A DNA stretch of 64,000 nucleotides from assembly GCA_002633025.1 (NCBI GenBank), contig NMRB01000118.1, positions 256,412-320,411 on the forward strand. The letters are read 5' to 3'. The DNA comes from Notospermus geniculatus. Its lineage: Eukaryota > Nemertea > Pilidiophora > Heteronemertea > Lineidae. Shown here piece after piece: positions 10,941 to 22,130 of the stretch. The first letter of the stretch is position 1, and the number at the start of each line of letters is the position of its first letter. The position numbers were made by a program, and so were the translations under genes. The notes under the pieces were generated by a model, which saw only the letters and a list, made by a program, of their open reading frames with translations, ran no database searches and was not told the DNA's origin.

Positions 10941-11734
10941 ATGATTGAATGAATAATAATTTACAACTGATCACAATCTTTAGAAGCCATCCCGCGACAT
11001 GTCTTTTCGAACAGCAGTCCCTGTAGTCCGGACGCAGAGCCGAAAAGTGTTTCTTTTTGAATAACAGCATTTTTTTTCCAGTTTTCATATATTTGGAGGG
11101 CGTGGAATCGGAATCCGTCGAGTGCCACTTTGGCACCCTTGAGCGTTTTGAGAAATTAGCGTTTCCATGGCAACGGACGACGATTTCAATGAATTTTGTT
11201 AAATGCCGATTATTTTATAATTAGAAGTGATATTTATTTGATTCAAACGATTATTCATATATTTACATAGCTCAGCTAACTTTTTGGCGCATTGCCAATT
11301 TCATCCGAGGTTAAGGTCACTTGCAAAGGTCAAGGTTATATCGAAATTTCGATATTTTTTCACGTACATCGCAACGACTGCGGATATTCAACAAGCACGT
11401 GCCCACACCACAGATTGTATAACTAACTTTTTTTCTTTTAAAAAACTTCCGTAGGTATTATAATTTCATTTGATAAGTATTACGCCCAATATTATCTTGA
11501 GCGTTCGAGAGGAGGGCGTTAGGATGTAACTACACCCTTGCGCATTTGGACGTCATTTTTGGTCAGTAACAGCTGTGCGTCAGTTCATCATGCGACGTCA
11601 TGTCCAGTCATTCATAAAAAAATATCACTTACCCTAAAAGAAAAAGCGTGATTTTTCAAGAACTGGTAGCATTCGACCTACTTAATGGCGTACAAAACGC
11701 CTACCGCAGTCTAACTTCCGGAAAGGTCCTACTT

Positions 11735-12145
11735 CCAAGATGGCCGCCAATATGGCCGCCAGTTGCCATAAAATGGCCATAACTCGAGAACCATTCATCA
11801 TGGAGTGATGGTTTTGGTGTCCACCCCTAGGTTTTAGGGGTCAAGGAATCTACTGGGATAGGTTACATAACTCTCCTTTCACCAGGGGTGGTAAATATCC
11901 AAGATGGCCGCCAATATGGCCGCCAATTATCATAAAATGCCCATAACTCGAGAACCATTCGTTATACAGTGATGGTTTTGGTGCCGATCCCTAGGTTTTA
12001 GGCGTCAAGGAATCCATTGGGATATGTGTCATTACTCTCCCTTCACCAGGGGTGATAAATATCCAAGATGGCCGCCAATATGGCCGCCAATTATCATAAA
12101 ATGCCCATATCTCGAGAACCGTTCCTCATACAGTGATGGTTTTGG
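11735..12145 (+). repeat. 164-bp satellite units, left arm (three copies)
   Basis: Units start with TCCAAGATGGCCGCCAATAT at about 11737, 11898 and 12062, the last two 164 bp apart. Each unit includes a CTCGAGAACC box and CCTAGGTTTTAGG. The third unit is cut off before a poly-G run (12162-12172). Confidence 0.9.
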
Positions 12146-13344
12146 TAGGGGATATCACATGTGGGGGGGGGGCATTAGATTTTATTACACCGCGGATTGA
12201 ATAGCCACGGCGAGACATGACCACCTAAAATCCCTAGTGCCCAAAACTCAACACGGTTTGTTCCACAAGAAAGTACATCTTATTGGTCATATTTCTGCAT
12301 CCAAAATTTGGAAATATCGTAGTGGCGTAATAGCTCATCAGAAAAAAAATCTTAAAGTATGTAACTATACTGTGAATTTTGTTGCAGTTATGATAGAGTG
12401 AACATTTCTAAGGATTTAATGCTTTGTTGCATCCATATCTGTTGAGGGGTAGCGGAACTATTTGAGATTATCAAAATTTCGATAATTTGAAAATTTCCTA
12501 TTTTACACAAAATTGTGATATCAGTTGACAGAGCTCACCTAAACACGTAGAAGTATGAAGTTTTTGAACCATTAGCGTAAACTGTTTAGAAGTTTTTCAA
12601 GTGAGGCATTCTGAGACTGAAAAATGTGCAATATTTCTGCCAGTTAACGCAAAATGTTCCAAAATTTTGTAAACCCATATTCTGAGGTTGGTTTTATCTG
12701 ATGGCATCAACATTTCCTGCAAAGCATGACAATCGCATCGATCAATTATTAAAAGTTTGATAATCTCAAATATCTTAGCAACCACTCGGCATATATTTAT
12801 GAAACAAAGCCCCAAATCCTTAGAAAGCGCCATCAATCAAAACTGCAATAAAATCACATAAAAGTTACATAATAAAAATGTTGATTTTTAAGATTTTTTT
12901 CTGATGAGCTATTACATAATTACGACCTTTCCAAATATCCAAAATATTGATGTAAAAATATGACCAAGCAGATGTACTTTCATGTGGAACAAACCGTGTT
13001 AAAATTGGCCCAATAGTATTTGAAATATTCAAGGTATCAGGTGTAGATAAATTTATGTCAGTGACTGTACATCAAATTTTGACCATTTTCGACTTAATAT
13101 GGTGGCCAGTCCGCTATCTTGAAAATGGAACTTTAGCCAATGAAGAACAGCAACTAGAATGCTGTAACATGGTACGAATATGAATGTGGAAATCATCTAT
13201 ACGTTTGCCAAATTTTGGCTCGGTTGCTCTTCAAATATGGCCACCAGTCGTCCATCTTGAAAAATGTACTTTTGTTCATAAATGCCACAAAGAAAGTTCT
13301 AAACCTAATATGATGTATAATGAATCGCAGCAGATTCCTTGACC

Positions 13345-14105
13345 TGTAAAACCTACTGGTGAACACCAAAACCATCACTCTGTGATGAATGGTTCTCGAG
13401 TTATGGTCATTATGGCAACTGTGGCGGCCATATTGACGGCCATCTTGGATTTCTATACCCCAGGTAAAGGGAGACTAATGACACATATCCCAACGGATTC
13501 CTTGACCCCTAAAACCTAGGGATCGGACCCAAAACCATCACTGTATGACGAACAGTTCTCGAGATATGGACATTTTATGATAATTGGCGGCCATCTTGGA
13601 TATTTATCACCCCTGGTGAAGGGAGAGTAATGACACATATCCCAATGGATTCATTGACCCCTAAAACCTAGAGATCGGCACCAAAACCATCACTGTATGA
13701 CGAACGGTTCTCGAGATATGGCCATTTTATGATAATTGGCAGCCATATTGGCGGCCATCTTGGATATTTATCGCCCCTGGTGAAGGGAGAGTAATGACAC
13801 ATATCCCAATGGATTCCTTGACCCCTAAAACCTAGAAATCGGCACCAAAACCATCACGGTATGACGAACGGTTCTCGAGTTGGGCATTTTATGATAATTG
13901 GCGGCCATATTGGCGGCCATCTTGGATATTTATCACCCCCTGGTGAAAGGAGAGTTATGTAACCTATCCCAGTAGATTCCTTGACCCCTAAAACCTGGGG
14001 GTGGACACCAAAACCATCACTCTATGATGAATGGTTCTCGAGTTATGATGGCCATTTTATGGCAACTGGCGGCCATATTGGCGGCCATCTTGGAAATAGG
14101 ACCTT
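13345..14105 (-). repeat. Satellite units, right arm (about five copies)
   Basis: The same unit in inverse orientation. The word CCATCTTGGATATTTATC recurs at 13591, 13756 and 13918 (165 and 162 bp apart), with diverged flanking units at about 13440 and 14085. The copy-number difference between the arms implies expansion or loss after the palindrome formed. Confidence 0.9.
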
Positions 14106-14822
14106 TCCGGAAGTTAGATTGCGGTAGGCGTTTTGTACGCCATTAAGTAGGTCGAATGCTACCAGTTCTTGAAAAATCACGCTTTTTCTTTTAGGGTAAG
14201 TGGTATTTGTTTTATGAATGACTGGACATGACGTCGCATGATGAACTGACGCACAGCTGTTACTGACCAAAAATGACGTCCAAATGCGCAAGGGTGTAGT
14301 TACATCCTAACGCCCTCCTCTCGAACGCTCAAGATAATATTGGGCGTAATACTTATCAAATGAAATTATAATACCTACGGAAGTTTTTTAGAAGAAAAAA
14401 AGTTAGTTATACAATCTGTGGTGTGGGCACGCGCTTGTTGAATGTCCGCAGTCGTTGCGATGTACGTGAAAAAATATCGAAATTTCGATATAACCTTGAC
14501 CTTTGCAAGTGACCTTGACCTCGGATGAAATTGGCAATGCGCCAAAAAGTTAGCTGAGCTATGTAAATATATGAATAATTGTTTGAATCAAATAAATATC
14601 ACTTCTAATTATGAAATAATCGGCATTTAACAAAATTCATTGAAATTGTTGTCCGTTGCCATGGAAACGCGAATTTCTCAAAACGCTCAAGGGTGCCAAA
14701 GTGGCACTCGACGGATTCCGATCCCACACCCTCCAAATATATGAAAACAGGGAAAAAAATGCTGTTATTCAAAAAGAAACACCTAAGCCCAAAATCGGGG
14801 TTTTGCGTCCGGACTACTGGAA

Positions 14823-15320
14823 ACGTGTAATGTACAGCGTACTCTCAGTGGTAGTCATGACCAACAGAGTCGAAAAACATCCAACGACGTTCGACGTCGT
14901 GACGTCATGTCGCTGACGTGATGAAGGCATTTCGCTCATGCCGCAACACCACGCAAGACGTGGTGTGATTGGTTCAAAATTGCCAAAATTTCGCCGTACG
15001 ATTTGATCATGTTGGGCTACGGTGTAGGCCTAGATGATTCTTCCTGGCTGTTAGGCCCACAGGGCTCTGGCGAGAAGATCTCAAGACTAAAGGTATCGAA
15101 TCCCCAAAACAAAGATGGTTTACTAACAACGCTTTGGGGATCTACATCTTGGCTCACTTTCTGAACGAACCGTCTCACCGCGGCGCCTCACTCCGTCAAC
15201 ATTCGCGCAGTAACACAAAGTTTTGGACGGGCGGTGATACAGAATGTGTCATCAGTTGAGTATTTTAAGTCATTTCTTGTGTTTATTATGGAAAAAACAA
15301 GGCGTTTTCGGGTATATGAT
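14823..15320. other. No gene recognised
   Basis: Unique-looking sequence between the foldback and the hairpin. Nothing supported. Confidence 0.5.
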
Positions 15321-15487
15321 AAATAAAAAACCACCCTCGTGTAATTTCCAAGTGTGCAGAACACACTCGTGATGGCCTTTGGCCGGGAAAATCCCTCGAC
15401 CTGCGGTCTCGGGATTTTCCCGGCCAAAGGCCATCACTCATGTGTTCTGCACACTTGGAAATCACACTCGGGTGGTTTTTTTATTTT
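15321..15487. mobile_element. 167-bp hairpin at the 5' break of the BEL pol
   Basis: An almost perfect inverted repeat centred near 15404. The arms include GTGTTCTGCACACTTGG and CGGGATTTTCCCGGCC and are bordered by A-rich and T-rich ends. Both arms encode MAGKIPRP by chance, so the start codon of the long plus-strand frame lies inside the hairpin and is not that of the retroelement. Confidence 0.85.
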
Positions 15488-17700
15488 CTCGGTGGTTGAA
15501 CTTTGACGCAGAAGGTACCCTAGAACTCATTGTATTTTGTGACGCATGTCCAAACACAGCGATTGGATGCGTGGCGTATGGTAAGCAAGGTCAGCAGGTC
15601 ACATTGCTAGGTTCAAAAAACAAGGTCGTATCTCAGAAAAACAACACTCTCACGGTTCCCAAATTGGAATTGCAGGCTATGGTCATGGGAGCTGAATATG
15701 CTGACGTTCTGGTGAAAACGTACGGTGGTCATTATGCTGAGGTTAAGGTCACACTTCTGACCGATTCTGAAATAGCATTGTATTGGTTGAGGTCTGAGAA
15801 AAAGTTGCAACAGTTTGTAAACAATAGAGTTCAGAAGATAAGGTTATTGACAGATATCAACAATTGGTTCCACGTGGCTACAGCAGACAACATGGCTGAT
15901 ATACTGTCTCGGGGCGCTTCCTACGAAAAGCTCCAGGGTTCTGATTGGTTGACAGGTCCGTCTTGGTTGTCAGGTAGTCCGGAGGCCTGGCCCATTCGTA
16001 CATTGAATGGTGATGATGCTGGCTCACACACGGTGTTGGCAGCAAGTGTTGAATTTGATAATGAGTTTCAACCATCTGTGAAGCAGCAGTCTGGCATTGG
16101 GCAGATCATTGACCCAGATAGGTATGGGTCCTACGTAAAGCTACTAAGAGTCACAGCACTGGTCCAGCGTGCTTTCCGAAAAGATGTCAAGGCTAAAGAT
16201 AAGATCACAGCAGAGGCCCTCCGTGCAGCCGAAAAGTTGTGGGTCACGGAGGTGCAAGCGAAGCATTACAACGACTCCCTTACGTATCTACGGGCTGAAG
16301 CAAACAAAACCAAACTGCCACGTCGCCCGCCCATAGTCAATCAGCTCGGTCTGTTTTTAGGTGACGACGGTCTCATCCGCTGTGGGGGGAGGATTCGGAA
16401 AGCAAAGGTCGACTTCAATCAGAAATGTCCTGCTCTCCTGCCCAATATGTGTCACTTGTCCACCCTTATCATCCGTGATGCACATCAGAATGTGGCCCAT
16501 TATGGGGTCGGCACAACTATGTCCGAGCTGAGGAAGAAATTCTGGGTGACCTCAATGAGGTCAGCGGTGAACAGAGTAATCAAGCGGTGTGTGATTTGTA
16601 AGCTGGTCTCAGGTCGGCCTTACCTCACACCCCTGGCCCCAGATCTACCGGATTTCAGATTGAATCAACTTGCTCCCTTTCAAGCAACGGCTATCGATTT
16701 CACTGCTCACATCTATGTGAAAACACAGATGAGAGACAAGGTTGAGGTTCACAAGGCTTACGTCTGTCTTTTCACTTGTTGTACTACTAGGGCTGTGGCA
16801 TTGGAAGTAGTTCCCGATCTCTCGGTTGTAGCTTTTTTACGGGCGTTCAGACGTTTCTCATCAACCCTTTCTGTTCCAAAGATCATCTTCTGCGATAATG
16901 CCCAGACCTTCAAGGGTGCAGAGGCGGAACTAAAGAGGATGTACAACAATGTCAGTAGCGACATCTTTCAAGGTCACCTTGCCAGGAAGGGTATCAAGTT
17001 CAAATATATACCTGTCCAGGCGAGCTGGTTCGGCGGGGTCTACGAGAGGATGATAGGAGTGGTTAAATCAGCAATCAAAAAGGCTCTTGGCAAATCTCTG
17101 GTATCATTCGATGAATTGCAAACCATGGTTAAGGAAATCTCGCAAGTTGTCAACAATAGGCCACTCACTTATGTATCAAATGATCCGGCTGAACTTGAGG
17201 CTTTGACACCCAACCATTTGATTTTTGGTCAGCGTCTGAATCTTCTACCCTTTGATGATTCAGATGAAGAGTTCGATCCGAGTTATGGAGGTAAAACGAA
17301 ACTAGAAAAGTTAGCTTATCGCAGGGGTCAGCTCATGAGAAACTTCAGGAAACGGTTTCAGGATGAATATCTAGCTGTGTTGCGTGAACGACACACCCAT
17401 GAAATTAGGAAACAGAATGCTAAGGCTGACATGGTAAATGTAGGTGACGTCGTGTTGATCCATGATAAGGATGCTCGGCGCATTGATTGGAAATTGGGTA
17501 AGGTTGAAAGATTGAACAAGAGTTCAGACGGAATGACACAGTCAGCTTTAGTGCGTACTAGCACCGGTACTTCAAACAGAGCATTGGCTAAGTTGTACCC
17601 ACTTGAATTGCATGTTGAGAGTGAGAAACCACCAGAAAAGGAGCCAGAACCGGCGTCAGACCTGGGGGCGGCGCACGCGGCCGCGCCGCGCTGCTGCTGA
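15488..17700 (+). CDS. BEL/Pao retrotransposon Pol, 3' half (RNase H and integrase)
   Basis: An uninterrupted frame whose retroelement sequence begins at about 15498. RNase H-like region: LNFDAEGTLELIVFCDA, VPKLELQAM, TDSEIALYWLRS, then NMADILSRG. Integrase H2C2 zinc region from about 16450 (DAHQNVAHYG to CVICK). DDE core: ATAIDFTAH (about 16690), FCDNAQTFKG (about 16890) and GGVYERMIG (about 17035) hold the two Asp and the Glu. From about 17300 the DUF5641 C-terminal domain (RRGQLMRNFRKRF, VNVGDVVLIHDKD) ends in a GC-rich tail. Integrase joins the cDNA to chromosomal DNA. Protease and reverse transcriptase are missing upstream, replaced by the hairpin, so this is a 5'-truncated copy. The clean frame suggests recent insertion or recent loss. 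Confidence 0.9.
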
Positions 17701-18180
17701 TCTGGCACGAGAGCGACTGAGGATTTTAGCTGAAGATGAGAAATGAGATTCTGTAATTGTGTGCAATCTTGTATTTGTATGTACTCATTGAAGAGTTCGT
17801 TGTATAACTTTGATTGATTACTATGTCTTTAATTTTGAGTTGTGTTAAATGTAGGTCAACTATATTCTCGTTGATGATATGGAAGCAAGATGGTTAACAG
17901 CAAGATCGGAGTATAAGTGACATTTTATATATGCTATCACTTGGCCGGCCGGAGTGTCGGGAATTGTTTATGACAAGTTCAAGTTCATGTATGACCTTAG
18001 CAGGAAAGGTCGTCCGAGGGAAAGGCCAGCGACAGTTTTTCTCACACTCAAAGTAAATGAAAACATATGCTTGTAACCTAGTTGTAGCTTGGTGACATCG
18101 TGAGATGTATAATAAAGTGGGTAGTATCAGAAAGGAATTGAAGGTGTCAACTTCGTTCTTTTCGTCCCTCATCTGCATGC
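17701..18180 (+). mobile_element. Candidate 3' LTR/untranslated region of the BEL element
   Basis: Non-coding sequence after the pol stop, with a TATA-like TTTTATATA at about 17921 and a polyadenylation signal AATAAA at 18111-18116, the order expected within an LTR. No second LTR is present in the window for comparison, so the boundaries are unproved. Confidence 0.4.
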
Positions 18181-18327
18181 CGCATTAGGATTAGCTATAC
18201 GATACGAAAATCCACAGGATTGAACAACACTTTCTTGCAAGTGACGCACAGACGCTCCCCTGGAATAACTGATTTCTCTGTTCTGGTGCTCAACTCCCTT
18301 GCCTGTTCAAATAACCTACATGTATTA

Positions 18328-18477
18328 AGCTGTGTTTCCACGAGGCGTTTGCGGGCGCGGATTAGGAGGCGGGCGCGGGTGGAAAAATCGATCCAACGTA
18401 TTTCCCTTTAGCTATTTCACTCGCACCCGAGCCCGCGTCCTAATCCGCGCCCGCAAACTTCTCGTGGAAACACGGTC
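18328..18477. mobile_element. 150-bp TTA-type MITE, copy 1
   Basis: Terminal inverted repeats GTGTTTCCACGAG and CTCGTGGAAACAC extend into GTTTGCGGGCGCGGATTAG. TTA lies on both sides (18325-18327, 18478-18480), as in Harbinger-type insertions. Non-coding and GC-rich. Confidence 0.8.
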
Positions 18478-18548
18478 TTATAGTAAAACTTACTATCAGT
18501 AAACAGTGCTTGAGTTAAAATGACTTACTGTCTGGTACTTTGGATTTA

Positions 18549-19130
18549 CTAATAAGGAAGCAAACTAACATTTACGGAAATCAGGAACAGTAATAGATTA
18601 CCTTTGGATTTCACACGCTTTTTCTTGTGAAGATTGAATGGGTTGTAACAGGTATTGCGTTTCAAAAAGGAGAAATGAGTTATCAAAGTTGCTCTATGAT
18701 GGTGGCACACTGTTGCCTCAGCTTGGTCGATAACATCTGTAAGACACTGACTCCTCATCAGAAGCAAATCTTTCTCATCGGGACTAAGATCAGCTAGTTT
18801 CAGAAGGCCACTCTCTTGAACATAATGACTGAGGAAACAGGTATTGCGTTTCAAAAAGGAGAAATGAGTTATCAAAGTTGCTCTATGATGGTGGCACACT
18901 GTTGCCTCAGCTTGGTCGATAACATCGGTAGGACACTGACTCCTCATCAGAAGCAAATCTCTCTCATCGGGACTAAGATCAGCTAGTTTCAGAAGGCCAC
19001 TCTCTTGAACATAATGACTGAGGTGACATGGTGAACCGATGACCACCCCAAGCGTGCACTTCTCCATTTCAGGTGTTGCCGCTTTGGTTGTCATTGAGAC
19101 AATGGCTACTTGAAGCAACTCAAACTCCAT
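18549..19130 (-). pseudogene. Cys/His-rich repeat protein, unassigned, with an in-frame internal duplication
   Basis: The 193-codon frame opens with an ATG at 19128-19130. It contains LSHYVQESGLLKLADLSPDE, CHHHRATLITHFSFLKRNTC and, near the end, NPFNLHKKKRVKSKG. The block HLSHYVQ to KRNTC occurs twice in a row because a 189-bp unit (63 codons) is exactly duplicated, starting at about 18651 and 18840, which keeps the frame. The CHHH plus Cys-NPF-H pattern resembles zinc-binding segments of transposon-associated proteins in invertebrates, but I do not recognise the family. The downstream tandem copy has only one unit. The ORF is probably an exon of an element rather than a whole gene. Confidence 0.5.
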
Positions 19131-19467
19131 TTAAATGAAGTCACTCAAAATCATAAGACATCATCCTTCGGGATGCCACTGAAGCATGCTGCAGGCCTAC
19201 TAGGATGATGCAACATGTAATTCAAAGCACTAGATAGAGTGAACTACTTTACAAGATTAGATTAAATTAACCAGATCTGTACATTTTTCTGTACAATTTT
19301 CTGTCCATTTTGTGCAAAATGTGCAAAAATGTTTTTTTTTTTTGATTTTTTGTCATATCTCAATATTGGGGCAGATCACTACACTCATTTTTACATATTT
19401 TGTAGATGAAGTGATGTGAAATAACTTGTCAAAGTTAAACACTCCTGAAAATAACCTACATGTATTA

Positions 19468-19618
19468 AGCTGTGTTTCCACGAGGCGTTTGCGGGCGCGG
19501 ATTAGGAGGCGGGCGCGGGTGGAAAAATCTTAATCGATCCAACGTATTTCCTCTATTTCACTCGCACCCGAGCCCGCGTCCTAATCCGCGCCCGCAAACG
19601 TCTCGTGGAAACACGGTC
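19468..19618. mobile_element. 150-bp TTA-type MITE, copy 2
   Basis: The same element in the second half of the tandem duplication, again flanked by TTA (19465-19467, 19619-19621). It has a short TTAATC insertion relative to copy 1. It was copied with the segment rather than inserted separately. Confidence 0.8.
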
Positions 19619-19705
19619 TTATAGTAAAACTTACCATCAGTTAACAGTGCTTGAGTTAAAATGACTTACTGTCTGGTACTCCGGATTTACTAATAAGGAA
19701 GCAAA

Positions 19706-20071
19706 CTAACATATTACGGAAGTCAGGAACAGTAATAGATTACCTTTGGATTTCACACGCTTTTTCTTGTGAAGATTGAATGGGTTGCAACAGGTATTGC
19801 GTTTCAAAAAGGAGAAATGAGTTATCAAAGTTGCTCTATGATGGTGGCACACTGTTGCCTCAGCTTGGTCGATAACATCTGTAGGACACTGACTCCTCAT
19901 CAGAAACAAATCTTTCTCATCGGGACTAAGATCAGCTAGTTTCAGAAGACCACTCTCTTGAACATAATGACTGAGGTGACATGGTGAACCGATGACCACT
20001 CCAAGCGTGCACTTCTCCATTTCAGGTGTTGCCGCTTTGGTTGTCATTGAGACAATGGCTATTTGAAGCAA
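19706..20071 (-). pseudogene. Second copy of the Cys/His-rich ORF (single unit)
   Basis: The same protein as at 18549-19130 without the 63-codon internal duplication. The start region differs: the ATG-containing stretch is changed near 20080, so no clear initiation codon remains. It keeps LSHYVQESGLLKLADLSPDE, CHHHRATL and NPFNLHKKKRVKSKG. The single-unit copy shows that the 189-bp duplication in copy 1 came after the segment duplication, or was lost here. Confidence 0.5.
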
Positions 20072-20401
20072 CTCAAACTTCAGATTGCATCATCCATTTA
20101 AATGAAGTCACTCAAAATCATAAGACATCATCCATCGGGATGCCACTGAAGCATGCTGCAGGCCTACTATGATGATGCAACATGTAATTCAAAGCACCAG
20201 ATAGAGTGAACTACTTTACAAGATTAGATTAAATTAACCAGATCTGTACATTTTTCTGTACAATTTTCTGTCCATTTTGTGCAAAATGCGCAAAAATGTT
20301 TATTTTTTATTTTTTGTCATATCTCAATATTGGGGCATATCACTACACTCATTTTTACATATTTTGTAGATGAAGTGATGTGAAATAACTTGTCAAAGTT
20401 G

Positions 20402-20835
20402 CAGTGCCATAAATTGTGTCAAGAATTGTCCAGGGGGGTTCAAAGATGGGTACCCCCCAGAACAGATATTTGTCTATATCTCTGTAACTGTTGTTTATAT
20501 CACAAATCTGACTGCAGATTCGGATTCTATGGGTAAAGTTACATAAATACACCAATTTTCAACTTAATAGTATGTTTCTTGGCTGAGTTATTAAGGAAAA
20601 TGTGTTCCCGAAAAGGTGGTGTTGCACGTAGCGACGCACGGCGGCCAAATTTTAAGATGGCCGCCATTCTGCAACCGATAGGAATTGACCCCTCAAACTT
20701 GGGGATTTTTGTTTTCTTATCGCTACCCATAACGTATAAAAAAATCAGGAAAATCTGTGTCGGAGTGGTGGTAAATTTTTCTGCCACTGGCTCATTTGAG
20801 ATGGAATGGCCCAGAGTGGAACCATTCAAAGTGAA
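20402..20835 (+). repeat. Dispersed repeat R10.6, copy 2
   Basis: From about 20502 it is the inverse of 10600-10940, up to GATGGAATGGCCC. It contains the AAGATGGCCGCCATTC word. The first 100 bases (20402-20501) are not matched elsewhere in the window. Confidence 0.85.
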
Positions 20836-20997
20836 TTTAGCCGTACGAATTATGACACAGAAACACTTCATCTCCTTATTGTTATGTCACATGAATGTCG
20901 TAAGCACTGCCGGGTTCTTTAGCCCAGGATATTTATTGAAAATTGGGGGGAACCTAGAACAAATTGCAACAGAATTTCTTTTTGCTTTATATGGTTT

Positions 20998-21001
20998 AGT
21001 A

Positions 21002-21050
<49 letters not shown>
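20998..21050. repeat. (ATT)n microsatellite
   Basis: About 17 uninterrupted TTA/ATT triplets. They form the tail of the minus-strand LINE that follows. Confidence 0.95.
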
Positions 21051-21051
<1 letters not shown>

Positions 21052-21549
21052 GACCAACACATTTACAAGAGTTTGTTTACAATATAGTATAACGATGGCC
21101 AGGACACAAACAAGGCCTCTTGTGGCCGCTGGCGTTTGTGCCCTTGCATACATAAGTAAATGCTACCTGTATAGAAACAATTTACAAAGAGAAAGAGAAT
21201 ATTAAGGAAAAACCAACTGACACCAAGACATTACAAGTTTGCATTACGAGAATTACAAGTATAACCAACTGACACCAAGACATTAAAAGTTAGCATTACG
21301 AAAATTACAACTGTAACAATTTGGAACGGTACAATCAACTTTATATGCAGCTAGTATAGTATTTTTATAATATTGTGAAAAACCTTGAATGCTGTGTGTA
21401 TGAAGTTTATCAGTTATACAATTTGGGAGGGAATTGTGTGGTCGAGCAACGCTGTATCTAGGAATAAATTTTGCATAATCATGTCTCGTTAAAGGTAAAG
21501 CTAAGTTATTGTTATTTCTCGTGCCATAGGTATACGCTACCCATAACAT
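21051..21549 (-). pseudogene. CR1/L2-like LINE, 3' end
   Basis: The minus-strand frame at 21549-21283 resembles the end of a LINE reverse transcriptase ORF: TYGTRNNNNLALPLTRHDYAK, ARPHNSLPNCI and FSQYYKN match the usual C-terminal pattern of Thr-Arg followed by a LPR-like box, WN-LP, and a final basic helix. About 230 bases of untranslated sequence follow, then the simple triplet tail at 20998-21050, as expected for LINEs that end in short repeats. Only the last ~90 codons are present, typical of 5' truncation during target-primed reverse transcription. Copies of an R10.6 segment lie on both sides (to 20835, and 21537-21627). Confidence 0.6.
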
Positions 21550-21627
21550 ATAAAAAAATCAGGAAAATCTGTGTCGGAGTGGTGGAAAATTTTTCTGCCA
21601 CTGGCTCATTTGAGATGGAATGGCCCT
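21537..21627 (+). repeat. Dispersed repeat R10.6, partial copy 3
   Basis: Matches 20727-20815 almost exactly (ACCCATAACATATAAAAAAA to GAATGGCCC). It sits directly beyond the LINE, so it may be an unusually long duplication made when the LINE inserted, or an independent copy. Confidence 0.8.
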
Positions 21628-22130
21628 ACAGCACAACAAGTAAAATCTTTCCAATTTGCAAGTGCATAGCTTTTTCCATTTTCCCAAGCATCACAACTCA
21701 GATTCCTCAAGTGATGAAAATGAACAACTTCTTTTTAAAAAGATGGGAATGGAACCAATCTTGAAGATTCGTACCTGTACTTTTACTTTTCTTTTGTCTT
21801 TTACTTATTCTCTTATTTTCGCCATGACTTCCCTTATCTTTTCCTCTTTGTTCTGATGACCTAGAATGAACACATAGAAAGTAGCATTGTAAACTGTGAT
21901 AAATGTAGGATAAATGAAATGGTCTATGGACCGTGTGCTCACCTGTTTGGACATAACAGTGTAATGACAGAGAGAGGTACATCTCAGTTGAACAATCTGG
22001 GTCAAGGCATTCCCAAGTTGCAGGACTTCAATAATTTTCTTGGTTACGCCACCTGGCGGAAATATTGGATGTCCAATCGTGCCCAAACTCCCTCTAATAC
22101 AAATTTATGCAAGATATGAAGTCGCTCAGT
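21628..22130. other. No gene recognised
   Basis: Nothing supported on either strand. Confidence 0.5.

Larger units (their letters stand above)
11020..14822. mobile_element. Giant foldback element (3.8 kb)
   Basis: The two halves are reverse complements over most of their length. The outer arms begin at GTAGTCCGGACGC (about 11023) and end at GCGTCCGGACTAC (about 14822). Both arms carry CCATGGCAACGGAC or its diverged complement, and the TTGACC-rich segment at about 11300 and 14500. Pairing continues inward through 12160-12355 against 12885-13015, to a centre near 12620. The right arm is longer because it holds more satellite units. No transposase is encoded. Non-autonomous foldback transposons have this structure; which enzyme mobilised it is unknown. 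Confidence 0.85.
18309..20401. repeat. 1.14-kb tandem segmental duplication
   Basis: The sequence from AAATAACCTACATGTATTAA at 18309 repeats at 19449, an offset of 1,140 bp, with only scattered differences, until the second copy ends at about 20401. Each copy contains one 150-bp MITE and one ORF fragment. The high similarity points to a recent event. Confidence 0.9.

Noticed and set aside
15188-15427. Minus-strand ORF starting MAGKIPRPQVEG, mirrored by the start of the plus-strand pol frame
   Set aside because: Both are produced by the two arms of the 167-bp hairpin at 15321-15487; not a gene, and not the real start of pol.
9509-17700. Joining the Gag at 9.5-10.2 kb with the Pol at 15.5-17.7 kb as one BEL element
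   Set aside because: They are on opposite strands and separated by a 3.8-kb foldback.
17894-18178. 94-codon minus ORF in the candidate LTR
   Set aside because: No domain; lies across TATA and polyadenylation signals of the presumed LTR.
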